Assembly (NCBI GenBank): GCA_030596465.1
Contig: JAUVJW010000056.1
Span: 1-8,802 of the forward strand
Origin: Candidatus Fermentibacteraceae bacterium
GTDB lineage: Bacteria; Fermentibacterota; Fermentibacteria; Fermentibacterales; JCC-6
DNA length: 8,802 bases
Reading direction: 5' to 3'
Under the pieces are notes generated by a model. The model worked only from the letters and a program-made list of their open reading frames with translations. It did no database searches and was not told the DNA's origin. The position numbers and the translations under genes were made by a program. Of this stretch, positions 1-7,000 are shown piece after piece; the stretch's first letter is position 1; every line of letters begins with the position of its first letter.

Positions 1-808
1 AAAGAGAAGCATCAGCATCACTGGATCTCATTGATTTGTGCAGAGCACTTATGAGGTTGTAGTGCTCTTCGCCTGAGTTGTCATACAGCAGAGGCGCGGC
101 CTGAACAAGCTCTGAGGCCATCTCCCCTGAAACAACCCCGTCACCTGCAATGCCTGCGAGTTGCTCCAGCATATTAAGGCATCTTCTGGCATCTCCATCC
201 GCGGCCACAGCCATAACTTCCATTGCCTCGTAACTCACAGAAGCAGCACGCAGACTACTGAATTCATTACTGGATACAACACGCTGAATCATTGAAACAA
301 GATCAGCGGTTCGCAGAGACTCAAGCACATAAACGGAACACCTGCTCAAAAGAGGGGCATTCACATGGAAAGAAGGATTCTCGGTGGTTGCCCCGACAAG
401 ACGGATAGTACCATCTTCAACATGAGGAAGAAAGGCATCCTGCTGACTGCGGTTGAAGCGGTGTATCTCGTCCACAAAAAGCATCGTGCCCTGCCCGGTA
501 TCCCGGCGCAGTGAAGCTTCTGCGACAATCTTCCGGACATCCTTAACACCACCGGTAACCGCGCTGAACCGAACAAAATGTTCCGAAACATGATTCGCGA
601 CAATAAGAGCCAGTGTGGTCTTCCCTGAACCGGGAGGCCCCCACAGAATAAATGACCCCAGTGAAGCAGTCTCCAGAGAACGGCGAAATGACGCCTCCGC
701 CCCCAGAAGCGACTTCTGCCCTGCTATCTCCTCAAGGGTTCGCTGTCGGAACAGCTCCGCAAAAGGAACTGACACCTCGCCCCTGTCTGTAAACAAAGTT
801 TTTTTCAT
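1..808 (-). CDS. rarA: Replication-associated recombination protein A (AAA+ ATPase), C-terminus outside window
   Basis: RarA/MgsA acts at stalled replication forks and is related to the clamp-loader and Holliday-junction branches of AAA+ ATPases. 269 codons are visible. Walker A is GPPGSGKTT at residues 57-65. Walker B is LFVDEIHRFNRSQQDAF from about 110, the sensor 1 stretch GATTENPSF is at 139-147, the arginine-finger region LLSRC is at 153-157, and the sensor 2 stretch GDARRCLN is at 205-212. The family-specific sequence LYDNSGEEHYNLISALHKS at about 241-259 opens the C-terminal tetramerisation region and separates it from RuvB and DnaX. Family members are usually about 430-450 residues, so roughly 170 lie beyond base 1. 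The ATG at 808 has no Shine-Dalgarno sequence. A TATATT box at 815-820 lies 6 nt before it, so the gene may be leaderless. A GTG at 775 behind AGGGG is an alternative start. The gene follows the kinase by 49 nt. Confidence 0.95.
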   Translation of the reverse strand, partial: MKKTLFTDRGEVSVPFAELFRQRTLEEIAGQKSLLGAEASFRRSLETASLGSFILWGPPGSGKTTLALIVANHVSEHFVRFSAVTGGVKDVRKIVAEASLRRDTGQGTMLFVDEIHRFNRSQQDAFLPHVEDGTIRLVGATTENPSFHVNAPLLSRCSVYVLESLRTADLVSMIQRVVSSNEFSSLRAASVSYEAMEVMAVAADGDARRCLNMLEQLAGIAGDGVVSGEMASELVQAAPLLYDNSGEEHYNLISALHKSMRSSDADASL

Positions 809-857
809 TGCAAGAATATAAAACACTTAAACCGCAGAGAAAGGGCAAAGAAAAACT

Positions 858-3800
858 CTACTGCTTAAGAACTGCCTTGATCTTGTTGTGAAGTTCATCT
901 GCACTGTATGGTTTCTGAAGAAAGCCATCAGGATACTCATCGGGGAATCTTGCAATAACCTCATGTTCACTGTAACCGCTTGAGATAATCACCGGGATGT
1001 CCTTCCTGAGTTTCTTCATCTCTCTGAAAGCTTCATCACCATCCATGTTGGGCATTGTAATATCAAGGATTACAAGGTCTATCTCAGAGATTTTCTTTTC
1101 AAACTTATCCAGGCAGTCAACACCGTCAACCGCAGTAATAACACTAAGGCCAAACTGATCCAGCATCGCTTCAACAACAGCTCTCACCAGAGGTTCATCA
1201 TCAACAAACATTACCATTCCGCCGGTTACCGGAAAATCATTTCCAGTTTCCAGTATTTCAGGTATGCCGGAAGAATCTCCTGTCATTACAGGGAATAGTA
1301 CCCTGAAGGTGGAACCCTCTCCCGGCTCGGAGTCGATTACAAGAGCACCGTTGTGGTTGCTCATTATTCCAAGTACTGCAGACAAACCCAAACCTCTCCC
1401 GGCAAACTTGGTTGTAAAGAATGGATTGAAAACACTCCTTTGGATTTCATCAGACATTCCCACACCGCTGTCCTTAACCTCCAGATAAACATAGTGCCCC
1501 ACAGAAAGATCACCCATTCTTTCAAGAGTGCTCACATATTTGTCATCGCAGTACATCACTCCTGTGGAAATATCAATTGTTCCCGGTGAATCTTCAAGAG
1601 CCTCTGACGCGTTTGTAATCAGGTTCATAAAAACCTGCCTGATCTGTGTGGCATCAGCCAGAATATGTGGAATACATTTATCAAGATTGTACTGCATCAC
1701 AGCTTTCCTGGATACTGTTACCTGAAGCATATCCGAGATTTCGTCAACTACTGTGTTCAAATCCAGAGGAACAATCCTGAACTCCCCCCTGCCGGAGTAT
1801 GCCAGCATCCGGGTGGCCAGATCCGCCGCTCGCACGGTTGCAGACTCAATAGTTTTGAGGTACTGTGTTATATCACCTCCGGTTTTGCTGACCACCATTG
1901 CGAGTTGAGCATTACCTGATACAGCCATGAGTATGTTGTTAAAATCATGTGCAATACCACCCGCAAGAACCCCGAGACTTTCAAGCTTCTGCACATGCTG
2001 CATCTGGGCCTGAAGGCGTATCTGCTCAGCCTCGGCCGCTTTCCTGAGAGTTACATCACGACAAAGTGCAAGAACACTGTCAGCCTCATATGGCGCAATT
2101 CCTGCCTCGTAATAATGATGCCCGTCATGAAGCTCAAGTTCATATTCAACTGAATGAACTTTACCGGTTTCAAGGGTTTCCGCAATAGCTTTCATAATCT
2201 CCCCGGCAGTTTCCTCAGGGAAACCTATATCGAAAACACCTTTCCCCTGTATTTCTTCATCTCCGTAGTAAGGCGTTTCTATTTCTCCTGCACGAATATC
2301 CAGATACTTACCATCCCTGGAGAGCACAAACATCAGATCGGGAATTGCCTTGAGTATAGCCTGCTTTCTTGTCAACGATTTATTGAGCTGTTTCTGATTA
2401 TTAATAAGACCTGTAACATCAGACAGGGAAATTACACCCATCCCGTCACTGTTGGGAATAGTTCCTGTACGCATACGGATATTTCTTACGGTCTTATCTT
2501 TTCTGATAAGCCTGAATTCGTATTCCTGATGAGCTGACGAATCTCCCGCAAGCCTTTTCTTTCTCTGTTCTGCCACAGATTGTAAATCATCCGGATAAAC
2601 AAAATCCGCCCATTTCATTTTACCAATTATCTCTTCAAGATCAAATCCCGTAAGCTCCTCGACATTGGAATTGGCTGATACAATACCACCGTCCGGTCCA
2701 AGAATCGCCATAGCGGTAGCGGTACTCTCATATATGGTTCTGTAACGTTCTTCACTGATTGCAAGAGCCTTCTCTGCCTTGAGCCTGTCTGTTACTTCCA
2801 GCCCGATTCCACCGATAAGGGGTTCTTCGTCCTGCATCTGAATTTTGAAATAATGACCGTCAAAAGTACGTTCTTCTCCGCCTTTGCATTGGAAATCTCT
2901 CTTACAACACACATACCCTTTCTCAAGAACCTCCTTGTCCCTTCTGATGAGATCTTCATACATTTCAACACTGTAAATCTCTCCGGGATCCTTCCCAAGC
3001 CAGTCGGGGTTATCAAACAATTCAAGTAAATACTTATTCATCAGCAAATATCTGGAACTCGAATCCCTGATAAAAGCAACACAAGGGATGTTCTCAAGAA
3101 AGGAGTTAAGCATGTTCTTTACCTGTTTCTGCTCTGAGGTAAGCAGAATCCCGTGAATCGCAAAACCAATGTCACCGGCAAGCTCTGTCAGGATATCAGT
3201 CAGTTCTGATACAGCGTAAGGAATTTCGGTTTCCAGTGGAATCGCAAGAAGAGAACCGTAGGAGACATCCTGGTATTCCAGAGGTGAAACAATTGTGGAT
3301 TCAATAGACATTGAACTTGAATCCGACCCGAATCGAATATCGGCTCCTCCCGTTTTGATAACGATAGCAACGCTTACAAAAACACCTGAATCCATGAGGA
3401 TTCTAACGGCCTGCTCCGAGAGATTGTTAACATCACCGGTTTCAATAATAAGTCTGTCAACAGATCTCAGCATACTCACAAAAGTGTTCAGTTTCCTTAT
3501 TTTCTGTTCACGAATACTTCTGTCAGTGATATCGCGAGCCATAACCAGCATATGGACGGGAGTTCCATCATCGTTTCTCACCAGTATCTTGACTACATCG
3601 TATACCTGTCCATCCGGCAGCATCTCATCCGCCCGCACATAACCGCTGGAAGCCCAGGCCTCGGCATCTGATCTGGAGCAAACCGGTGACAGGTAAGGAA
3701 TCTCGATATCTGAAAGATCAAGTGAAGTTAGAAGCTTTGCTGCCCTTTCGTTCCAATCCAGCCACTTTCCGCAGGGATCCTTTACTAAAATAATGTCTGG

Positions 3801-4169
3801 TGTCGCATTTTTAGCAGTTTCAAGAAATCTGTTTACTGAGCCGAGTTTCTCCCGGATTTCAACAAGCTCGGTTACATTCTGTAAAATAATGTGTCTGCTG
3901 GAATTATCTCCGGGAATGACAGTTGCGCTGATAACTACTCTGTTCTCTTTGCTGCAATTGAAACGAAAGGTCTGTGGAGATTCTCTTTCAAGAGAAAGCT
4001 CAGGGAACAGTTCCGACAACTGCATGCCAACCACTCCGGCCACTGACAAACCCAGCAGGCTGGCTGTGGACTGGTGTACATCTGTTATCTGCCCGTAATC
4101 ATCAACGCACATATAACTTATGCATGTATTATCAAGAACGATGTCTAGAAGTTTTCCTTTGTCGCTCAA
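858..4169 (-). CDS. Soluble hybrid histidine kinase, five PAS domains plus GAF-like domain and C-terminal receiver
   Basis: Sensor kinase of about 1103 residues, numbered here from the TTG at 4169. No membrane segment or signal peptide is visible, so it should sense cytoplasmic signals. Domain order: PAS about 8-106; PAS 113-216; a weakly conserved GAF-like region 225-343; PAS 350-462; PAS 470-588 (the clearest, with ISEERYRTIYES and ELTGFDLEEIIGK); PAS 600-708; HisKA with H-box IAHDFNNIL and phosphoacceptor His741; HATPase with N-box MNLITNASEAL (about 848-858), G1 DSGVGM (900-905), F-box FNPFFTTK (914-921) and G2 GRGLGLS (924-930); receiver 985-1103 with acidic pocket DDE (990-992), phosphoacceptor Asp1036 in VILDITMPNMDG, Ser1063/1064 and Lys1086. 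All catalytic residues are present. No Hpt domain follows, so phosphate may be removed by the receiver or passed to an unlinked partner. The frame opens upstream at a TTG at 4208, but that codon lies inside the predicted promoter. The TTG at 4169 has GGAGGG seven bases upstream. The ligand cannot be inferred. Confidence 0.95.
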   Translation of the reverse strand: MSDKGKLLDIVLDNTCISYMCVDDYGQITDVHQSTASLLGLSVAGVVGMQLSELFPELSLERESPQTFRFNCSKENRVVISATVIPGDNSSRHIILQNVTELVEIREKLGSVNRFLETAKNATPDIILVKDPCGKWLDWNERAAKLLTSLDLSDIEIPYLSPVCSRSDAEAWASSGYVRADEMLPDGQVYDVVKILVRNDDGTPVHMLVMARDITDRSIREQKIRKLNTFVSMLRSVDRLIIETGDVNNLSEQAVRILMDSGVFVSVAIVIKTGGADIRFGSDSSSMSIESTIVSPLEYQDVSYGSLLAIPLETEIPYAVSELTDILTELAGDIGFAIHGILLTSEQKQVKNMLNSFLENIPCVAFIRDSSSRYLLMNKYLLELFDNPDWLGKDPGEIYSVEMYEDLIRRDKEVLEKGYVCCKRDFQCKGGEERTFDGHYFKIQMQDEEPLIGGIGLEVTDRLKAEKALAISEERYRTIYESTATAMAILGPDGGIVSANSNVEELTGFDLEEIIGKMKWADFVYPDDLQSVAEQRKKRLAGDSSAHQEYEFRLIRKDKTVRNIRMRTGTIPNSDGMGVISLSDVTGLINNQKQLNKSLTRKQAILKAIPDLMFVLSRDGKYLDIRAGEIETPYYGDEEIQGKGVFDIGFPEETAGEIMKAIAETLETGKVHSVEYELELHDGHHYYEAGIAPYEADSVLALCRDVTLRKAAEAEQIRLQAQMQHVQKLESLGVLAGGIAHDFNNILMAVSGNAQLAMVVSKTGGDITQYLKTIESATVRAADLATRMLAYSGRGEFRIVPLDLNTVVDEISDMLQVTVSRKAVMQYNLDKCIPHILADATQIRQVFMNLITNASEALEDSPGTIDISTGVMYCDDKYVSTLERMGDLSVGHYVYLEVKDSGVGMSDEIQRSVFNPFFTTKFAGRGLGLSAVLGIMSNHNGALVIDSEPGEGSTFRVLFPVMTGDSSGIPEILETGNDFPVTGGMVMFVDDEPLVRAVVEAMLDQFGLSVITAVDGVDCLDKFEKKISEIDLVILDITMPNMDGDEAFREMKKLRKDIPVIISSGYSEHEVIARFPDEYPDGFLQKPYSADELHNKIKAVLKQ

Positions 4170-4175
4170 CCTCAG

Positions 4176-4181
4176 CCCTCC
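4176..4181 (-). promoter_or_regulatory. Shine-Dalgarno site fixing the kinase start
   Basis: The minus strand reads GGAGGG, with the GGAGG core 7 nt before the TTG at 4169. It selects this TTG over the in-frame TTG at 4208 (no SD) and over a CTG directly against the motif. Seen directly; start usage is inferred. Confidence 0.75.
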
Positions 4182-4193
4182 AGAGTATCCTGC

Positions 4194-4222
4194 ATTATGA
4201 CAAATCAATTCCCGTAACGCAA
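4194..4222 (-). promoter_or_regulatory. Sigma70-like promoter of the hybrid kinase gene
   Basis: The minus strand carries TTGCGT (4217-4222), a 17-bp spacer and CATAAT (4194-4199, five of six consensus bases). The start point would fall near 4187, giving a leader of about 18 nt that contains the GGAGGG site. It begins only 3 bp downstream of the hairpin that closes the lipoprotein gene, so the kinase appears to have its own transcript. Confidence 0.6.
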
Positions 4223-4223
4223 C

Positions 4224-4255
4224 AGAAGGGCGTCCCCGCTAAGGGACACCCTTTT
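4224..4255 (-). terminator. Hairpin between the lipoprotein and kinase genes, probable terminator
   Basis: An 11-bp stem pairs 4226-4236 with 4243-4253 around a 6-nt loop. On the minus-strand RNA every position pairs, with one G.U wobble. On the plus-strand RNA the same position is a C-A mismatch, so the structure is better formed in the direction of the genes. It lies about 25 nt beyond the lipoprotein stop codon. The minus-strand 3' tail is only weakly U-rich (CTGTTGCGTT), so termination may be partial. The TTTT run on the other side would serve plus-strand transcripts, but no plus-strand gene is present. Confidence 0.5.
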
Positions 4256-4278
4256 CTGTCCGTTACAATCAGTTCGTC

Positions 4279-5256
4279 TTACTGAGGAATTGGAGCGTTT
4301 TGCGGCGGGGCCTGCCCCATCTGAGAAACCATCCCCTGAAGCATCATTGCGAGAGGAATAGTCTGATCAGGAACTTGAGTCATCAGGTTCTCTGCACCGT
4401 CAAAACCAAATCCTGTAACAAATACCGTGCCGCCCTCTTCAGCTGGATCATTTGGCAGAACTGTGGCTTCCATGAGAGGAGAAATTGGAAGTTCCATGGA
4501 AATAACCGCAACAATGCTGCCTTTTTCAGGATGGGACATGGTGAATTCCGTGCAGTTCAGTCCATCAACTTCGATTTCTTCCACGCTGAATTCAGCGCTT
4601 TCAAGCTGAGTCATGAATTCTTCAAACTCAGGATCATCCGTGGGGAGCTCCATGTTCTGTTCCAGCATTTCAGGATTCTCAGCAATCATCTGTTCAACAA
4701 GCTCTGGAACACCAGCCATATCAAAAAGCATAAGCTGTTCGCCCCGCATAATCTTAACCTGCTTGATGGCCCTGAGAGAAAGCATCATGTTTTCCATGGC
4801 ATCTTCATTGTTCATGAAACTGCCATCCTCGGGAATATTTTCCCTGATGTAGACAACGGGATCAGCAATAAATTCATCCATGTAAACACCGCTTACAGCA
4901 ATAAGCTCTTCAACAATAGCGGGATCAACAAGAATCTGAGCAACCGCTTCTCCGTCCGTTTCAATCTGATACCAGAGGCATGCTATGTCCTGGTAATCTT
5001 CCTGGGCAACGATTGAAAATTTGATATCGCCTTCTTCACCCTCAACACTGTAGGCAATCCACTGCCCGACTTCCGGCGCAGTAAAATCAAAGTCTATGCT
5101 TACTTCGTCGCTGCCGGAATCATTACCATTTTCAATTGCTTCGCCGTTCTCGCCGGTTTCGCCATTTTCGTCTGTCTGGGCAGGATCTTCCTGCACATCG
5201 CAACCGAAAGCGAAAATTGCCAGAAGAATTGCAAGCATCATTGTGATCTTGGTCAT
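4279..5256 (-). CDS. Acidic, methionine-rich lipoprotein of unknown function
   Basis: 325 residues, family not recognised. The N-terminus is a lipoprotein signal: Thr2-Lys3, a hydrophobic run at 5-17, then the lipobox-like AFGC with Cys19 as the predicted lipidated residue. Asp at position 20 is the +2 signal known to retain lipoproteins in the inner membrane of enterobacteria, but the rule may not hold here. Residues about 20-55 are a low-complexity acidic linker rich in ENGE-type repeats. The globular part (about 56-325) is strongly acidic with many Met residues, especially at 145-200 and 290-315. It includes a possible alternating beta section (GSIVAVISMELPISPLMEATVLP, 246-268). The tail is Gln/Pro-rich. 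Cys93 and Cys235 are the only other cysteines. The ATG has a good Shine-Dalgarno site (AAAGGGGAAAG directly upstream). It sits between apt and the kinase with hairpins on both sides, suggesting a single-gene unit. The name predicts location only. Confidence 0.85.
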   Translation of the reverse strand: MTKITMMLAILLAIFAFGCDVQEDPAQTDENGETGENGEAIENGNDSGSDEVSIDFDFTAPEVGQWIAYSVEGEEGDIKFSIVAQEDYQDIACLWYQIETDGEAVAQILVDPAIVEELIAVSGVYMDEFIADPVVYIRENIPEDGSFMNNEDAMENMMLSLRAIKQVKIMRGEQLMLFDMAGVPELVEQMIAENPEMLEQNMELPTDDPEFEEFMTQLESAEFSVEEIEVDGLNCTEFTMSHPEKGSIVAVISMELPISPLMEATVLPNDPAEEGGTVFVTGFGFDGAENLMTQVPDQTIPLAMMLQGMVSQMGQAPPQNAPIPQ

Positions 5257-5273
5257 TCTTTCCCCTTTGTTTG

Positions 5274-5293
5274 ATCAGTTTTAGTCAACTGAT
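5274..5293 (-). other. Small inverted repeat in the apt-lipoprotein spacer
   Basis: ATCAGTT (5274-5280) and AACTGAT (5287-5293) form a perfect 7-bp stem with a 6-nt loop. It lies between the apt stop and the Shine-Dalgarno site of the lipoprotein gene. No U-tract follows, so a full terminator is unlikely. It could be an operator, a leader hairpin or chance. Confidence 0.3.
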
Positions 5294-5316
5294 ACTGTTT
5301 TGATTTTTTCAGTCAA
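5289..5316 (-). promoter_or_regulatory. Possible promoter of the lipoprotein gene
   Basis: The minus strand reads TTGACT (5311-5316), a 16-bp spacer and TATCAG (5289-5294). The -35 matches consensus well and overlaps the apt stop codon; the -10 is poor at two positions. The -10 overlaps the downstream arm of the small inverted repeat, as an operator would. A second TTGACT at 5283-5288 has no suitable -10. Confidence 0.35.
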
Positions 5317-5842
5317 TTTTTATCAGTGAACGAACCGGAACTCCCGCATCTTCAATCTTTTTTGCGCCTCCAAGAAATGTCAGATCCATGAGAAACGCCG
5401 CCGCAACAGGTACACTTCCATCCCGCCTGATTAACTCAACTGTAGCAAGAGCAGTACCTCCCGTTGCAACAAGATCATCAATGATGAGTACCCTTGAGCC
5501 TTTCGCGAGTGAGTTGCAGTGCATCTCAATGGTGTTTGTCCCGTATTCCAGTGTGTAATCCTCTCTGATAACATCTGCTGGCAGTTTCCCGGGCTTGCGA
5601 ACCAGAACCAGTGGAATGCTCAATCTGTCGGCAATAATACCACCGAACATGAAACCCCTGGACTCCACAGCGGCAACCGCATCAAATTTAATATCTTCGA
5701 GTAATTTCAGCAGATGGGTAACAGAATCTCCAAGAGCACCGGGATGGGTAAGAACAGTGGTAACATCCTTGAATACTATGCCCTCTTTGGGGAAATCCGC
5801 AACATCCCTGAAAAGATCTGCAATTTCATTAACACTGTGCAT
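5309..5842 (-). CDS. apt: Adenine phosphoribosyltransferase
   Basis: Cytoplasmic purine salvage enzyme: adenine + PRPP gives AMP + pyrophosphate. At 177 residues it has the normal family length. Motifs in order: FPKEGIVFKDVT (17-28); the AVESRGFMFG block (58-67) contacting base and ribose; VRKPGKLP (81-88), the flexible-loop start; YGTNTIEMH (100-108), the Apt signature that separates it from xanthine and hypoxanthine enzymes; and the PRPP-binding loop VLIIDDLVATGGT (118-130) with its paired acidic residues. A GGGG motif 7 nt before the ATG is a good Shine-Dalgarno site. The ATG shares one base with the stop of the LOG-like gene upstream (TGATG), so the two are cotranscribed and probably translationally coupled. 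No missing residues are seen. Confidence 0.97.
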   Translation of the reverse strand: MHSVNEIADLFRDVADFPKEGIVFKDVTTVLTHPGALGDSVTHLLKLLEDIKFDAVAAVESRGFMFGGIIADRLSIPLVLVRKPGKLPADVIREDYTLEYGTNTIEMHCNSLAKGSRVLIIDDLVATGGTALATVELIRRDGSVPVAAAFLMDLTFLGGAKKIEDAGVPVRSLIKID

Positions 5843-6300
5843 CAGTTATCCCCAATCATTTCAAGTACAAATTCCACTGCTTCCCCGGGAGTTGAAACCC
5901 TCCGAACTCCAGGAATACTCTCCCAGTTGCCAAAAGAGCATACAGGCTTTCCAGCCTGAAGAGCAAATGCGACCTCCGACAGTGTGCCGTAAGCACCTCC
6001 AACGGCACAAACCACTTCACCGGCAAGCGCAACAATACGGTTGCGGGAAACTCCCATTCCTGTCGGCAAAGCCAGGGAAACAAATGGATTAGCCTGTTCT
6101 TTTAATTCCCCGGGAAGAATACCCACAGTCAGCCCACCATGTTCTGCACACCCCATGCACGCGGCTTCCATAACACCTTCACCGCCTCCGCACACAACAG
6201 AAAACCCCGCGTCAGCCAGAAGCCCGCCCAATTCAAAGGCAAAGCTGAACTCTTCCTCAGATGCCCTATTTCCACCTATAACGCTAATCAATCTGTACAT
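5842..6300 (-). CDS. LOG/SLOG-family Rossmann-fold protein (TIGR00725-like)
   Basis: 152 residues, single domain. The N-terminal strand ISVIGGNRASEEE (5-17) is the nucleotide-binding start of the SLOG superfamily. It is followed by CGGGEGVMEAAC (37-48), TVGILPG (58-64), an Arg-containing segment GMGVSRNRIV (81-90) and GGAYGTLSEVA (101-111), the equivalent of the PGGxGTxxE loop of LOG enzymes with Gly replacing the usual Pro. LOG proteins hydrolyse nucleoside 5'-monophosphates at the N-glycosidic bond, releasing base and ribose 5-phosphate. The Arg86/Arg88 and Glu109 positions suggest chemistry is possible, but the TIGR00725 branch is not firmly characterised, so activity is inferred. It overlaps apt by one base. 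The ATG has no Shine-Dalgarno site and a promoter ends 6 nt before it. An in-frame TGA about ten codons upstream and no intervening start codon force this start. The molybdenum-cofactor-carrier label sometimes given to this fold is less likely. Confidence 0.85.
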   Translation of the reverse strand: MYRLISVIGGNRASEEEFSFAFELGGLLADAGFSVVCGGGEGVMEAACMGCAEHGGLTVGILPGELKEQANPFVSLALPTGMGVSRNRIVALAGEVVCAVGGAYGTLSEVAFALQAGKPVCSFGNWESIPGVRRVSTPGEAVEFVLEMIGDN

Positions 6301-6306
6301 CGGAGT

Positions 6307-6334
6307 AAAATAATAAAAATACTTTAAATTTCAA
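6307..6334 (-). promoter_or_regulatory. Promoter of the LOG-apt pair, predicted to give a leaderless mRNA
   Basis: The minus strand reads TTGAAA (6329-6334), a 16-bp spacer and TATTTT (6307-6312) in an AT-rich stretch. Only 6 nt (ACTCCG) separate the -10 from the ATG at 6300, so transcription should begin at or beside the start codon. This fits the missing Shine-Dalgarno site. Confidence 0.5.
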
Positions 6335-6345
6335 AATCTGGAAAG

Positions 6346-6423
6346 TGGTCGGGGCGAGAGGATTCGAACCTCCGGCCTCCTAGTCCCGAACCAGGCGCGC
6401 TAACCGGGCTGCGCTACGCCCCG
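6346..6423 (-). tRNA. tRNA-Pro, anticodon CGG
   Basis: Complete 78-nt cloverleaf with encoded CCA. The acceptor stem CGGGGCG/CGCCCCG (7 bp) carries the C1-G72 pair typical of bacterial proline tRNAs. The D arm is GCGC-loop-GCGC with a 10-nt loop. The anticodon stem CCTGG/CTAGG (one G.U) holds the loop TTCGGGA, so the anticodon is CGG. A 5-nt variable loop follows, then the T arm GGAGG-TTCGAAT-CCTCT and discriminator A73. It decodes CCG. A good promoter precedes it; no clear terminator follows before the LOG promoter. Confidence 0.97.
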
Positions 6424-6438
6424 ACCGAATGGAGATGA

Positions 6439-6467
6439 AATCTAAGTAATCACCACTGTTATTGCAA
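6439..6467 (-). promoter_or_regulatory. Promoter of tRNA-Pro(CGG)
   Basis: The minus strand reads TTGCAA (6462-6467), a 17-bp spacer and TAGATT (6439-6444), just downstream of the stop codon of the membrane protein gene. The start point would lie about 8-10 nt before the mature tRNA 5' end, leaving a short leader for RNase P. Confidence 0.55.
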
Positions 6468-6475
6468 CTTTCACA

Positions 6476-7000
6476 TCAGAGAAGAAAGCTGAGACCTGAA
6501 AGAGCACCCTTCATTATCAATGTAATTATGGCTCCCGCTATCAGTACACCCAGGAAAATAGCAGGGATTGCCTGCTTTCTTGGAACATCAAAAACAAAAG
6601 CAGCAACACTGCCCGTCCAGGCACCGGTTACCGGAAGTGGAATTGCCACGAACAGGGTTAAACCAAAAGCTTCGTACCTCTTTATGTGCGGTCCAACCCG
6701 CTTGCGTGTTCTCTCAAAAAGCCAGTTGAAAAACCTGTCAAAAACTTTCCACCTTGAAAGCCAGCGACTTACCGGGCCAAGAAGCATAAGAATAAATGGC
6801 ACAGGCAGCATGTTCCCGGCAACTGCCAGAAGATAAACCTTCCACCAGGGCCAGTTCCAGCTTTCAGCCATTACGGTAAAAGCCACCGGGATAGAGGCTC
6901 TAAGCTCGGTTAGAGGTAAGGCGGACAGGAGCATAAGTACAATTTCTCCTGGAAAACTCCTGAGGCAGTGGATCAATTCTATTGCTATATGCTCACCCAT
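6476..7000 (-). CDS. Small multidrug export family membrane protein (COG2426 / Sm_multidrug_ex)
   Basis: 174-residue inner-membrane protein of the family named small multi-drug export protein; transport activity is poorly established for the family. About four hydrophobic segments: roughly 17-43, 53-75, 111-137 and 144-168. Family signatures are ELRASIPVA (32-40), GNMLPVPFI (62-70) and IPLPVTGAWTGSVAAF (120-135). The latter two Pro/Gly-rich re-entrant-like motifs recall the DedA and SNARE-associated families, and DedA-like function is the main alternative. A basic loop (about 79-108, many Arg/Lys) should face the cytoplasm. The ATG overlaps the end of pcm by 8 nt, with GAGGG and GGA just upstream, so the pair forms an operon. 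Length is normal. Confidence 0.85.
   Translation of the reverse strand: MGEHIAIELIHCLRSFPGEIVLMLLSALPLTELRASIPVAFTVMAESWNWPWWKVYLLAVAGNMLPVPFILMLLGPVSRWLSRWKVFDRFFNWLFERTRKRVGPHIKRYEAFGLTLFVAIPLPVTGAWTGSVAAFVFDVPRKQAIPAIFLGVLIAGAIITLIMKGALSGLSFLL

Noticed and set aside
2154..2537. Plus-strand open frame of 127 codons inside the kinase gene
   Set aside because: It lies opposite PAS domains 4 and 5 of the kinase, has no recognisable motif, and similar mirror frames recur throughout this gene.
4170..4208. Kinase start at 4208
   Set aside because: That TTG has no Shine-Dalgarno site and lies within the predicted promoter; the TTG at 4169 has GGAGGG at ideal spacing.
4300..5016. Long plus-strand open frame (238 codons) opposite the lipoprotein gene
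   Set aside because: It is antisense to a gene with a lipobox, a Shine-Dalgarno site and coherent composition. Its own translation is rich in His/Asn/Phe with no motif or ribosome-binding site.
5595..6092. Plus-strand open frame of 165 codons across the apt/LOG junction
   Set aside because: It spans two well-identified minus-strand genes antisense and shows no protein-like motif.
6462..6836. Plus-strand open frame of 124 codons opposite the membrane protein gene
   Set aside because: Antisense to a family-matching gene; basic and motif-free.
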